From Acidobacteriota bacterium (GTDB taxonomy: Bacteria > Acidobacteriota > Thermoanaerobaculia > Gp7-AA8): 64,000 nt of DNA. Numbering within the stretch: position 1 is the stretch's first letter; each line of letters begins with the position of its first letter. Location of the stretch: NCBI GenBank assembly GCA_016184115.1, contig JACPDH010000013.1:1-64000 (forward strand), written 5' to 3'. Below are positions 16,863 to 24,853 of this stretch, piece by piece. The position numbers and the translations under genes were made by a program. The notes beneath the pieces are model-generated. The model ran no database searches, had not been told where the DNA came from, and worked only from the letters and a program-made list of their open reading frames with translations.

Positions 16863-18164
16863 GTGCGATCACGAACACTGGTCCTCCCTGCGCTCCTCGC
16901 GGTAGTCGCCTTGCTTCCTTCGACCGGCTGCACGACGTCTGCGCCCCCTCTGCCAGCCTCACGGCTCGGCTTTCTTCTCGATCCGCGCATCGGATTCGAG
17001 GGGAAGGCGGAACCATCTGCCGATAAGCGGTTCGCTGCATCGTGGACGAAGCTCAGCGCCGGCTTCGTTCCCGACGCTGACCGCTCATTCGCGACGATCG
17101 AATCGAGATACCCCGGGTACCTCCCTGCGAGTGTGGGCCGGGCTGTCGTGGCGCTTGCGCAGGACGACGTCGATCGCGCGGCGACGGAGCTCGACCGCGC
17201 AATCGGGGTGCAGCCCGACTACGTCGCGGCGCGCGCGTACCGCGCGGAAGTCGCGTTGCGACGGGGAGACGTTGCGGCGGCGTACGCGACGTACCGTGAG
17301 CTCGCGTCGTATTCGGGAGCGAGCAGTGCGGTACGACAGCGATTCGAAACGGTGAGTGGCGAGCGGCTCCGCCAGCTCCTCGCGCTCGCGTCTGGCGCGC
17401 CGTCCAACGACGAGGCGCTGCTTCTCCTCGAGGAGGCCATTGGGCTCGCGCCGCAGTCGGACATCGCACGCGAACAGCTTGCGCGACGGCTGGTTGCCGC
17501 GAAGCGCTATGCCGACGCGCGGACGCAGGTTACCTCGCTCCTCGATCGCGGCCGTGTCGACGACCCCACGGTGCAGGCGTTGCTTGCCGACGTCGAGGCC
17601 GGCGAAGGGAACTTCCAGGGAGCGATCATCAGGCTCGAGAGGCTCTCTCAGCGTTTTCCCGGCCGCGGCTATGAAGACCGGCTCGCGGCGGTGAAGAACG
17701 ACTACAAGCGGGCGAACCTGCCGCCGCGTTATCACAATGCGGCCTCATCTCCGGCCCTAACGCGCGCCGATCTCGCGATCCTGAGCTACTGGGAGATTTC
17801 GGCGTTTCGCTTCGCGCCGATCGCCGACCCTCCGATCGCGGTCGACATCGCCGATGTTCCGGGACGCGAGGAGATCGTGCAGGCGCTCGGGCTGCGCCTT
17901 CTCAGTGTCGATCCGATCACGCGCGCAGTCGACCCTGCGCGGCCGGTGACTGGAACGGCGATGCTTCGCGCGGCAGCGTTGCTGCTTCGCGTGGGGGGCG
18001 CTCCGCCATGTGCGGGGAATGGCGGCACGACCGCCGCGCAGGCGCTGCTGAATTGCGGGGTGCCGGTGGCCCCGATCGTCACCGCGCCCGACGCTCCGCT
18101 CAGCGGAGAGATGGCGCTCGCGATCCTGAGTGCGATCGAGAACGCCAGGCGGTCAGCCGAATAA
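16863..18164 (+). CDS. TPR-repeat lipoprotein of unknown function
   Basis: 433 aa from GTG 16863. This start gives MRSRTLVLPALL and a lipobox STGC (Cys23), a normal lipoprotein signal; the frame is open back to 16785 but that part is AT-rich leader. Residues about 60-270 are tetratricopeptide-like helical repeats (for example ALAQDDVDRAATELDRAIGV and DEALLLLEEAIGL). The C-terminal third (SYWEISAFRFAPI onward, ending ALAILSAIENARR) is a separate region common to nothing I can name. TPR lipoproteins scaffold complexes at the outer membrane; partners are unknown. The 3' end overlaps the convergent hypothetical gene by 12 nt. Confidence 0.82.
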   Translation: MRSRTLVLPALLAVVALLPSTGCTTSAPPLPASRLGFLLDPRIGFEGKAEPSADKRFAASWTKLSAGFVPDADRSFATIESRYPGYLPASVGRAVVALAQDDVDRAATELDRAIGVQPDYVAARAYRAEVALRRGDVAAAYATYRELASYSGASSAVRQRFETVSGERLRQLLALASGAPSNDEALLLLEEAIGLAPQSDIAREQLARRLVAAKRYADARTQVTSLLDRGRVDDPTVQALLADVEAGEGNFQGAIIRLERLSQRFPGRGYEDRLAAVKNDYKRANLPPRYHNAASSPALTRADLAILSYWEISAFRFAPIADPPIAVDIADVPGREEIVQALGLRLLSVDPITRAVDPARPVTGTAMLRAAALLLRVGGAPPCAGNGGTTAAQALLNCGVPVAPIVTAPDAPLSGEMALAILSAIENARRSAE

Positions 18165-18815
18165 CGAAAGGCGCGGCAGCGAAACCCGGCGGCGCACGAG
18201 CCGCCAGAGGTTCGCCGCACGTGTCTTGCGGAGCGTCTCGTCGTCGTCGATCGTATAGCGCGCGAGCTCCAGGTCGACCGACGCGATCAGCGCGTGCCTT
18301 TCGGCGTCCGGCATCGCCTCGAGCAGCGCCGCCATCAGCCGCTGCTCCGCCGCGACGAGGCGGTCTTCGGTCTCGGGAACGCTCATCGACGCAGCCGCGA
18401 GCTCCTGGAGGTCGTCGAGCGTCGTGGCGAACGATTCTCGATAGCGGGGATCCGCCGCATCCGATGCCTCACGGAGTGCGTTGATCACCGCGTCGAGGGC
18501 GCCTCGTGGATCGGCCTCGGGGACTGAGCCCGATCCGCCCACGGCCTGGTCGCGCCGCTCGGCCCAGATGTCGGCCACCGCGTGCTTGCAGTAGGAGAGG
18601 CTGGAGATCGTCCGCTTTCTCCCCGCTTTCTCCCGCGAGTCGAAACAGGCGTCGATCGCCTCGAGGACGATCGCGAGCGGCACCCCTTCGTCGTGCCATG
18701 ACTTCATGAGGGCCCAATCCTTCGACGAAAAGAGGAACGGCGTCCCGCGGCGATGCGCGAAGTGCGCCTCGATCTCGGTGAAGTAGGTGTCGGAGTCGGT
18801 CGTTGGGGTCGTCAC
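18153..18815 (-). CDS. Conserved hypothetical protein
   Basis: 220 aa from GTG 18815. Soluble and mostly helical: an N-terminal part (EIEAHFAHRRGTPFLFS, DWALMKSWHDEGVPLAIVL) resembles a small helical domain, and a middle Cys-containing stretch (TISSLSYCKHAVADIWAERR) is followed by long amphipathic helices. No signal peptide or membrane segment. I do not recognise the family. The similarity of its first 75 residues to replication-initiation or primosome-like helical domains is weak and not relied on. It is convergent with the TPR lipoprotein gene and divergent from the FHA phosphatase gene. Confidence 0.75.
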   Translation of the reverse strand: MTTPTTDSDTYFTEIEAHFAHRRGTPFLFSSKDWALMKSWHDEGVPLAIVLEAIDACFDSREKAGRKRTISSLSYCKHAVADIWAERRDQAVGGSGSVPEADPRGALDAVINALREASDAADPRYRESFATTLDDLQELAAASMSVPETEDRLVAAEQRLMAALLEAMPDAERHALIASVDLELARYTIDDDETLRKTRAANLWRLVRRRVSLPRLSLFG

Positions 18816-18956
18816 GGCGGTACGAGGCGAGCGTCCGCGTACATCGATACGCGCCCCAAGCCACTATACTATCCGCCATCCGCTTCACGGTCGGGACTGG
18901 GTTGGTCGAATCGCTCCGGTCTCTCCTGACGCGGCGTGGGGAGGAAGCGCCGACCG

Positions 18957-20609
18957 ATGTCTGCAAAGCCGCAGCGCACCGCGGAGGTGACCGTCTTTTC
19001 GCCGATTGGCAGTCCGACGAATCACAAGATCTCGTCGGACCTCGTGACGATCGGACGTGCAAGCGATTGCACGATCCCGATCAAGGACCGTTACCTCTCA
19101 CGCCGCCACGCAGAGATTCATCGTATCGAGGGCAAATGGGTGCTCCGCGACCTCGGGAGCGCGAACGGAACCTACCTCAACAACGTCCGCGTCGAAGCCG
19201 ATCAGAACCTTCGCTCGGGCGATCGGATCAGGATGGGCGACACCGAGCTCCTGTTCCAGTCGGAGCACTCGACCGACCGCTTCATCGCCGTTGCCGACCC
19301 GCGCCTAACGCCAACGATCGCGATTCCGATCCAGGAGATCGAGGCGGGACAGCAGATGTCGGGCAAGAGCCTCGACCGTTTCCGCGTACTCAACGCGCTC
19401 GCCGTCGAACTGATCGAAGACCGTCCGATGGACGAGCTCTTCGGGTTCATCGTCGAGAAGGTGATGGAGCATCTCAAGCCGTCGCGCGCTGCGATCGGAC
19501 TTCTCGCGGACGACGGTAAGGCGTTTGCGACGGTCGAAGTGAGGCGACAGAACAAAACCGATACGGCCGAGCTCACGATCAGCCACACGCTCTTGCAGAC
19601 GATCGTCGAGGAGAAGAAGGCACTCGCATTCGTCGACATCTCGGTCGACGAGCGGCTCAGCCAGGCACAGTCGATCATCATGCAGGGGATCAACTCGGTC
19701 GTCTGCGCGCCGCTCATGGTCGCCGGCGTCGTCAACGGGCTTCTCTACGTCGACTACTACTTCGCGCAAAAGGCGCTGAGCGAAGAGGATGTTCGGATCG
19801 TCGGACAGATCGCACGCCTCGCCTCGGTGAAACTCGAGAACACGCGCCTTCGCGAGTCGGCGCTGCAGAAGCGCCTCATGGACGAAGAGCTGCGCACCGC
19901 GTCGGCAATCCAGAAGGGACTTCTCCCGGGCGAGCCTCCGCACGTGGCCGGATACAACCTCTCGGGACTGAACAACCCGTGCCGCACCGTGAGCGGCGAT
20001 TACTACGACTTCATCTGCCGTCCCGACGGCCGGCTCTACTTCGTCATCGCCGACGTGAGCGGCAAGGGCGTGACGGCAGCCCTCTTGATGGCCGGCATTC
20101 AGACCGCCTTCCGCATCTTCACGAAGAGCGATCCGACGCCGGCAGAGCTTGTCGCGCAGCTCCACGTAAATCTGCGCGAGACGCTCCCGAAATCGAAGTT
20201 CGTCACGATGTTCGTCGGCCGTCTCGATCCCGCAACGGGGCTCGTCGAGTATTGCAACGCGGGGCACGTGCCTCCCCTCCGTCTCTCAGCAGGAGGAGTC
20301 GAGGAGCTTCCGGAGGCCGACATTCTCATCGGTCCGTTCGCCAGTGCGAAGTACCACGACGCATCGTTCTCGCTGTACGAAGGGGATGCACTCGTCCTCT
20401 TCACCGACGGCCTAACCGAGTCGGAGAACGACGACGGCGTCGAGTTCGGCGTGTCGAAACTGGGTGAGACGCTCGGAACGCTCCACGGCGAGCCGGCCGC
20501 GGAGATCGCGACGCAGCTCGAGAATGCGGTGCTCGAGTTCACGAACCTGCAGGCGCTCGGCGACGACCTGACGCTCGTCGTCGTGAGTCGTGCGACGGCG
20601 AACGCCTGA
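18957..20609 (+). CDS. FHA-GAF-PP2C (SpoIIE/RsbU-type) serine phosphatase
   Basis: 550 aa. The FHA domain (about 10-100) has the core GRASDC, SRRHAEI and NGTYLNN and should bind phosphothreonine. A GAF-type sensor follows (about 125-295), then a short coiled coil and the PP2C domain (about 310-550) with SGDYYDF, IADVSGKGVTAALLMA and VLFTDGLTES. Such proteins link Ser/Thr kinase signalling to partner switching (anti-anti-sigma dephosphorylation). A Ser/Thr kinase is encoded at 46408, but no partner-switch genes are adjacent. ATG 18957 follows GGGGAGGAAG at about 11 nt; GTG 18936 is an alternative. The murQ-like gene follows 26 nt downstream. Confidence 0.92.
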   Translation: MSAKPQRTAEVTVFSPIGSPTNHKISSDLVTIGRASDCTIPIKDRYLSRRHAEIHRIEGKWVLRDLGSANGTYLNNVRVEADQNLRSGDRIRMGDTELLFQSEHSTDRFIAVADPRLTPTIAIPIQEIEAGQQMSGKSLDRFRVLNALAVELIEDRPMDELFGFIVEKVMEHLKPSRAAIGLLADDGKAFATVEVRRQNKTDTAELTISHTLLQTIVEEKKALAFVDISVDERLSQAQSIIMQGINSVVCAPLMVAGVVNGLLYVDYYFAQKALSEEDVRIVGQIARLASVKLENTRLRESALQKRLMDEELRTASAIQKGLLPGEPPHVAGYNLSGLNNPCRTVSGDYYDFICRPDGRLYFVIADVSGKGVTAALLMAGIQTAFRIFTKSDPTPAELVAQLHVNLRETLPKSKFVTMFVGRLDPATGLVEYCNAGHVPPLRLSAGGVEELPEADILIGPFASAKYHDASFSLYEGDALVLFTDGLTESENDDGVEFGVSKLGETLGTLHGEPAAEIATQLENAVLEFTNLQALGDDLTLVVVSRATANA

Positions 20610-20635
20610 GCGCAGCGCCGTTCGAAGGAGCCTCC

Positions 20636-21475
20636 GTGTCCTGGGATCGACTCGCTGAATCGGAAGGGCTCGACCGGATGAGCGCGGCCGACGTTGCCCG
20701 CCTCGTCGCGATGCAGCAGTCCGATGTCGCGTCGCTCGTGGCCGCCATCGCGGAACGGATCGGTCGCGCGGCCGAGGCGATCGAGGATCGGCTGAGCAAT
20801 GGCGGGAGAATCGCATACGCGGGATGGGGGCGGTGCGGCCGCACGGCCGCATCGGATGCCGCGGGGCTTTCGAGGCGCTTCGGCGTCGATCGCGCGAAGG
20901 TGGTCGTTCTGGCGAAGGAGCCGGGAGAGGCGTGCGCGCTTCCCGACGACGAAGACGCGATCGCACGCGTAAATTCACAGTTGCGCTCCGAGGATGCGCT
21001 GATCTGCGTCAGCGCGTCGGGCGACCAGCCGTTTGCGATCGGCGCCGCGCGCGCCGCGAATTTTCTCGGGGTCCTGACGACTGGCATCACGACCACGCCT
21101 AACTCGTTGCTCACCCGCGACTGTGATTTTCCAATCGTCGTCGCGACCGGCGCGGAGGTCGTCATGGGAGATCTCGCCTTCAGGAGCGCGACGGCGATCA
21201 AGATCGCCCTCGACGCGCTGACGACCGCAGCGATGGTCCGTCACGGCTGCGTCTGGTCGAACCTGCCGGTCGAACGCAATCTCGGCAGCGACGCGTGGCG
21301 CATCGTCGAGGCGGCCTGTGACTGCTCCCCAATCGAAGCGAGGTCGGCCGTCGCGGCAACGGGAAGCGCGAAGGCGGCGATCGTGATGCTGCGGCTCGGG
21401 ATCACGGCCGACGAGGCGCGGCAACGGCTCGGCGATGCCGGAGAAGAGCTGCGGCGAGCGCTGGACGAGAGTTGA
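20636..21475 (+). CDS. MurQ-like SIS-domain protein lacking one catalytic glutamate
   Basis: 279 aa from GTG. The SIS sugar-phosphate isomerase fold and the C-terminal helical domain (EAACDCSPIEAR, AIVMLRLGITADEARQRL) align with N-acetylmuramic acid 6-phosphate etherase. In E. coli MurQ the first catalytic Glu lies in DASE. Here the same place reads DAAG (74-77), and the substrate loop GTSGRLG is replaced by GWGRCGRT. The second acidic position seems kept (PDDEDAIA). About 35 N-terminal residues of MurQ are also missing. It may be a different sugar-phosphate lyase or a regulator. The following nagA supports a role in amino-sugar recycling. Confidence 0.75.
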   Translation: MSWDRLAESEGLDRMSAADVARLVAMQQSDVASLVAAIAERIGRAAEAIEDRLSNGGRIAYAGWGRCGRTAASDAAGLSRRFGVDRAKVVVLAKEPGEACALPDDEDAIARVNSQLRSEDALICVSASGDQPFAIGAARAANFLGVLTTGITTTPNSLLTRDCDFPIVVATGAEVVMGDLAFRSATAIKIALDALTTAAMVRHGCVWSNLPVERNLGSDAWRIVEAACDCSPIEARSAVAATGSAKAAIVMLRLGITADEARQRLGDAGEELRRALDES

Positions 21476-21595
21476 AACTCGAGAATCGAGAATTGAAGGA
21501 GGCGGGCCGGCGAAGGCGGTGGATGTTTCCGACCGGTACCTTGTGACGGTTCCCTCATTTTTCAATTTTCAATTTTCAAATCTCGATTCCGAACC
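21471..21595. repeat. Heptad inverted repeat after the murQ-like gene
   Basis: The left part at the stop codon reads GAGAATC, GAGAATT, GAAGGAG in 7-nt steps. The right part (21561-21595), read on the minus strand, is GGAATCGAGATTTG followed by AAAATTGA units, the same kind of heptad in inverted orientation. The arms are imperfect. The spacer of about 60 nt has no feature of note. The element fills the gap up to nagA and overlaps the murQ-like stop codon region. Confidence 0.65.
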
Positions 21596-21607
21596 TACGC
21601 TGCTTCC

Positions 21608-22732
21608 ATGCGACATCTGCTCCGCGGCCGTGCCTTCATCGGGGGGCGGTTCCACGACGCGTGCGTCGTCCACGTCGCGGAGGGAAAGGTCACCCGTGTC
21701 GACATCGACGTGCCGGAGGCTGGCGATCCTGAGGAGCTGATCGTTCCCGGATTCGTCGACATGCACGTGCATGGAGGAGCGGGCGCGGACTTCATGGATG
21801 GAACACCCGAAGCCGCAATCGCCGTCGCGGAGTTGCACGCACGGCATGGCACGACGGCGCTCGCCGCGACGACGATCTCCGCGTCTCGAGAGGCGATCAC
21901 GCGGTCGGTCGTCGCTGTCGACGAAGCGAGGCGGCGCGACGTCGGCGGTTGCGCGGAGATCGTCGCGATCCATCTCGAGGGCCCCTACCTCTCGCCGTCG
22001 CGTTCCGGCGCACACCCGATCGAGGAGCTTCGGCTTCCCGACGAAGGCGAGCTCGGTGAATGGCTCGCGAGCGGGGCTCCTCCACTCTGGTTGATGACGA
22101 TCGCCCCGGAAGTGGCGGGTGCGCACTCCCTCGTCGAGAGTTTCAGGGGGCGGGTCTCCTTCTCCGCGGGTCACACCGAGGCGAAGTTCACCGAAATGCT
22201 CGAGGCGATCGAAGCGGGTGTGCGGCATGCGACGCACCTGATGAACGCGATGACGCCATTCGGTCAGCGCGAGCCTGGGGTGCTCGGCGTGCTCGCAGTC
22301 AGTGAAGGGACGACGGCGGAAGTTGTCGCCGACGGCGTGCATCTTCATCCCGTGACACTTCAGATTTGTGCGCGACTACTCGGCGATCGGCTCGCGCTCG
22401 TGACCGACGCGAATCGTGCGGCTGGAGCTCACGACGGATGCTACGAACTGGGTGGTCAAACGATCGTCGTCGAATCGGGTGTCGCGCGCACCGCAGACGG
22501 CGCGCTCGCCGGGAGCACACTCACGATGGACCGTGCGGTGCGAAACATGGTCGAGCTTGCCGGCGTGCATCTCGAACGCGTCGTGCCGATGGCGACCGAG
22601 CTTCCAGCGCGGTTGCTCGGCGTCGCCGACCGCAAGGGGCGAATCGAGGAAGGCTTCGACGCCGACATCGTCGTCATGTCACCGAGACTCGAGGTCGTAC
22701 GAGTTCTCGCGCGGGGGCACGAGGTGGAGTGA
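21608..22732 (+). CDS. nagA: N-acetylglucosamine-6-phosphate deacetylase
   Basis: 374 aa. Amidohydrolase fold with VPGFVDMHVHGG (metal site), EGPYLSP, the His residues of SAGHTEA and RHATHLMNAM, and the catalytic Asp in LVTDANRAAG. It removes acetyl from GlcNAc-6-phosphate in the cytoplasm, giving glucosamine-6-phosphate. The DMHVHGG form of the metal motif and Glu in LEGPY are intact, so it should be active. It follows the murQ-like gene on the same strand, 132 nt apart with a heptad repeat between. Together they fit peptidoglycan amino-sugar recovery. Confidence 0.94.
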   Translation: MRHLLRGRAFIGGRFHDACVVHVAEGKVTRVDIDVPEAGDPEELIVPGFVDMHVHGGAGADFMDGTPEAAIAVAELHARHGTTALAATTISASREAITRSVVAVDEARRRDVGGCAEIVAIHLEGPYLSPSRSGAHPIEELRLPDEGELGEWLASGAPPLWLMTIAPEVAGAHSLVESFRGRVSFSAGHTEAKFTEMLEAIEAGVRHATHLMNAMTPFGQREPGVLGVLAVSEGTTAEVVADGVHLHPVTLQICARLLGDRLALVTDANRAAGAHDGCYELGGQTIVVESGVARTADGALAGSTLTMDRAVRNMVELAGVHLERVVPMATELPARLLGVADRKGRIEEGFDADIVVMSPRLEVVRVLARGHEVE

Positions 22733-23097
22733 GTGGCGCGGTCACGCCCCTCGGGCCATTTGAGAGCGAATAGCCGGACGCGCATGAGACCGAAAGGCCG
22801 GGCGCGGGCCCGGGAGCGTTCACGTTCACGGACCTGTACCCGCGTTACATTCCAGCGATTAGGCTGGCGATTGCAGGCGCAACATCCACACTACCTGCCG
22901 CCTCCCGCATTCTCCGACCGGCGAGCTCTGCGGTCTTGACCCCTCCGTGAACGTGAACGGGCCCGTGTCCGCGCCCGATCCCGGCATTTCTCCTCGCATT
23001 ACGCTCCCGTCGATCATGCCGATCCGGAACGCCGTCGCACCGCTCGCTGTCTGCTTGGCCTCTGGCCTGTCGTATCGGCTAGACTTTCCGTACACAC
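22733..23097. repeat. Intergenic inverted repeat around GTTCACGTTCACGG
   Basis: 365 bases without a gene. GGGCGCGGGCCCG-GGAGC-GTTCACGTTCACGG at 22800-22831 is mirrored by CCGTGAACGTGAACGG and GCCCGTGTCCGCGCCC at 22945-22976. The arms are about 32 nt with a few mismatches around a 113-nt centre. Near the right end TTGGCCTCTGGCCTGT (23055-23070) repeats the arm word of 2237-2466. A possible -10 TAGACT (23080-23085) lies 12 nt before the GNAT gene. No protein-like frame is seen. Confidence 0.65.
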
Positions 23098-23964
23098 ATG
23101 GCAATCCGGAACGACGACCTCGACCGCTGGGCGGTGCGATCGCTCGGCTGGAGCGATCAGACGGCGGCGCTCGATTTTCTCGAGCGCGAGCCGATCATGA
23201 ACGCCTACCTCGTCTCACGGATCCTCGACGAGGGAATCGCGGGTCTCGGCGATCACATCGCCGTCTTTCTTCGCGGCGAGCTTGTCGGCATCTCAACCGT
23301 CGGCTGGAATGTCGTAATGGCGGTCGAGCGGTCGCTGTCGCACGAGTTACGCGACCTCGTCGTCTCGATTTTTGCCGACCAGGTCACGCGATCGGGCGAT
23401 GCCCCGCGCGCAATCATCTCGGAGGTTTCGCTAGTCGAAGCGATCTGGAAACCGATCTCGTCATGGGTCGCATGGCCGACGGTGTGGCGCGACCGGCAGC
23501 CGGTCTATGTGCTCGATCACATGGACGACCTCTCCGAGCTCGATGCGGTGCGCTACGCGCGCCCCGCCGATCTCGATGCGCTCGTTCCCGCCTGCGCGGC
23601 GATGCATCTCGAGGAGGTCGGCATCGACCCGCTCTCGCGCGACGCGAGCGGTTACCGGCAGCGGATCCGGGAGCTGATCTCGCAGCAGCGTTCGATGGTG
23701 CTCTTTCACCGCGGCAAGCTCGTATTCAAGACCGAGTTCTCGGCCGTGACGACACAGACCGTGCAACTCATGGGTGTCTGGACGCGACCCGACGAGCGTC
23801 GCAACGGATGGGCGCGACAAGGACTGCGCGAGATCTGCGGCCACCTCCTGCGGCGTCATCGTCGCGTCAGCCTCTTCGTCAACGACTTCAACAAACCTGC
23901 GATTGGTTTGTACGAGTCGCTCGGCTTCCGCCCCATCGGCGTCAACCGCGCGCTGATCTGGTAA
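23098..23964 (+). CDS. GNAT family N-acetyltransferase with DUF4081-like N-terminal domain
   Basis: 288 aa. The N-terminal half (LGWSDQTAALDFLEREPIMN, GVNVV-type strands, then GDAPRAIISE) matches the DUF4081 arrangement placed before GNAT domains. The C-terminal half is the acetyltransferase core with the acetyl-CoA loop region VWTRPDERRNGWARQGL and the late motif FVNDFNKPAIGLYESLGF. It should transfer acetyl from acetyl-CoA to an amine; the substrate is unknown. The ATG at 23098 has no good ribosome binding site. Convergent with the DUF4149 gene across the largest heptad-repeat array of the window, which begins 7 nt after its stop. Confidence 0.85.
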   Translation: MAIRNDDLDRWAVRSLGWSDQTAALDFLEREPIMNAYLVSRILDEGIAGLGDHIAVFLRGELVGISTVGWNVVMAVERSLSHELRDLVVSIFADQVTRSGDAPRAIISEVSLVEAIWKPISSWVAWPTVWRDRQPVYVLDHMDDLSELDAVRYARPADLDALVPACAAMHLEEVGIDPLSRDASGYRQRIRELISQQRSMVLFHRGKLVFKTEFSAVTTQTVQLMGVWTRPDERRNGWARQGLREICGHLLRRHRRVSLFVNDFNKPAIGLYESLGFRPIGVNRALIW

Positions 23965-23970
23965 GGAAGG

Positions 23971-24420
23971 GAGTCCTGGGTCCTGAGTCCTCAGTCCTGA
24001 GTGCTGAGTGCTGAGTCCTGAGTGCTGAGTCCTGAGTGCTGAGTTGGAGGGCGAAGTGCTGAGTTCTGGGTGCTAAGTGATGTGCGTTCGGTGCGTGAAG
24101 CCGATGAATTGAAATTTTCTTGGGATCGGTGGTGCACGTCGGGACTTCGCGTTCACTGGAAGTGTCTTAATCGCGCGCACTATCGCTCACCACCGAGTGC
24201 ACGGTGATCAGGACTCAGGACTTACGACTCAGGACTTAGGACTCAGGCCTTAGGACTTAGGCCTCAAGACTCAGGACTCAGGACTGAGGACTCAGAACTG
24301 AGGACTCAGAACTTAAGACTCAGGACTGAGGACTGAGGACTCAGGACTGCGGACTGAGGACTGAGGACTTAGGACTGAGGACTCAGGACTTAGGACTGAG
24401 GACTTAGGACTCAGAACCCC
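23971..24420. repeat. Heptad array pair: (NAGTCCT)n, spacer, (AGGACTN)30
   Basis: The left arm (23971 to about 24080) has ten units in register such as GAGTCCT, CAGTCCT and GAGTGCT, then degenerate ones. The spacer is about 130 nt. The right arm from 24210 to 24419 is about 30 consecutive AGGACTN units without a single insertion or deletion; the seventh base is C, T or G and never A. The arms are mutually complementary. The right arm runs into the 3' end of the DUF4149 gene, whose last codons and stop are made from it. The spacer has a small inverted repeat around GGTGGTGCAC / GTGCACGGTG. Confidence 0.93.
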
Positions 24421-24853
24421 GTCGGGGCCACGCCGCTCCCATCGCCGTTGCGATTTGCGCGAGCATGAGCAGCGTTGACGCGCCGTGGAGCTTGCCGAAT
24501 CGTCTCCTGACCGCGCTTGCCGCCGGGAGGTCGCTCACGGGAACGATCGATGCTTCGCGGATGGAGCGGATCTCGAGGTCGGCGAATGCCTGGGCGGATC
24601 CAATGAGGAGAGCGAGCGCGAGAAACACGACGAGGCGCGTGTCGGTAAGGCCGCGACGCCACTCGAGGATCAAGAGGATCGTCGGCACCGCGAGCGCGAT
24701 GTAGTGCCAGCGCGCGAGCATCGCGCCGACGACCGCGGCGGCGATCGTGCGCGACGGAGCTGCTTCGAATGCGGCTGGTGCCGCGATCAGTGCGATCGTC
24801 AGCCCTGAACCGATCCAGATCGCGTAGAGCATCAGTGTGAGCCAAGCCTTCAT
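24404..24853 (-). CDS. DUF4149-type small integral membrane protein
   Basis: 149 aa with four hydrophobic segments: about residues 5-27, 35-58, 72-90 and 122-142. The first ([20 protein letters not shown]) and the GKLHG motif before the last helix fit the DUF4149 family. Function is unknown. The ATG overlaps the mtnA stop (ATGA), so the two are co-translated. The C-terminal residues SES and the TAA stop come from the AGGACTN heptad array, meaning the repeat has replaced or eroded the original 3' end. Confidence 0.8.
   Translation of the reverse strand: MKAWLTLMLYAIWIGSGLTIALIAAPAAFEAAPSRTIAAAVVGAMLARWHYIALAVPTILLILEWRRGLTDTRLVVFLALALLIGSAQAFADLEIRSIREASIVPVSDLPAASAVRRRFGKLHGASTLLMLAQIATAMGAAWPRRGSES

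Noticed and set aside
22800-22976. Riboswitch or tRNA-like RNA upstream of the GNAT gene
   Set aside because: No acceptor/T-arm pattern (GTTCGANTC with CCA-type ends) and no known aptamer core; only the inverted arms are supported.
23971-24420. CRISPR array
   Set aside because: Units are 7 nt with no 25-40 nt spacers and no cas genes nearby; the layout is a tandem satellite, not repeat-spacer.
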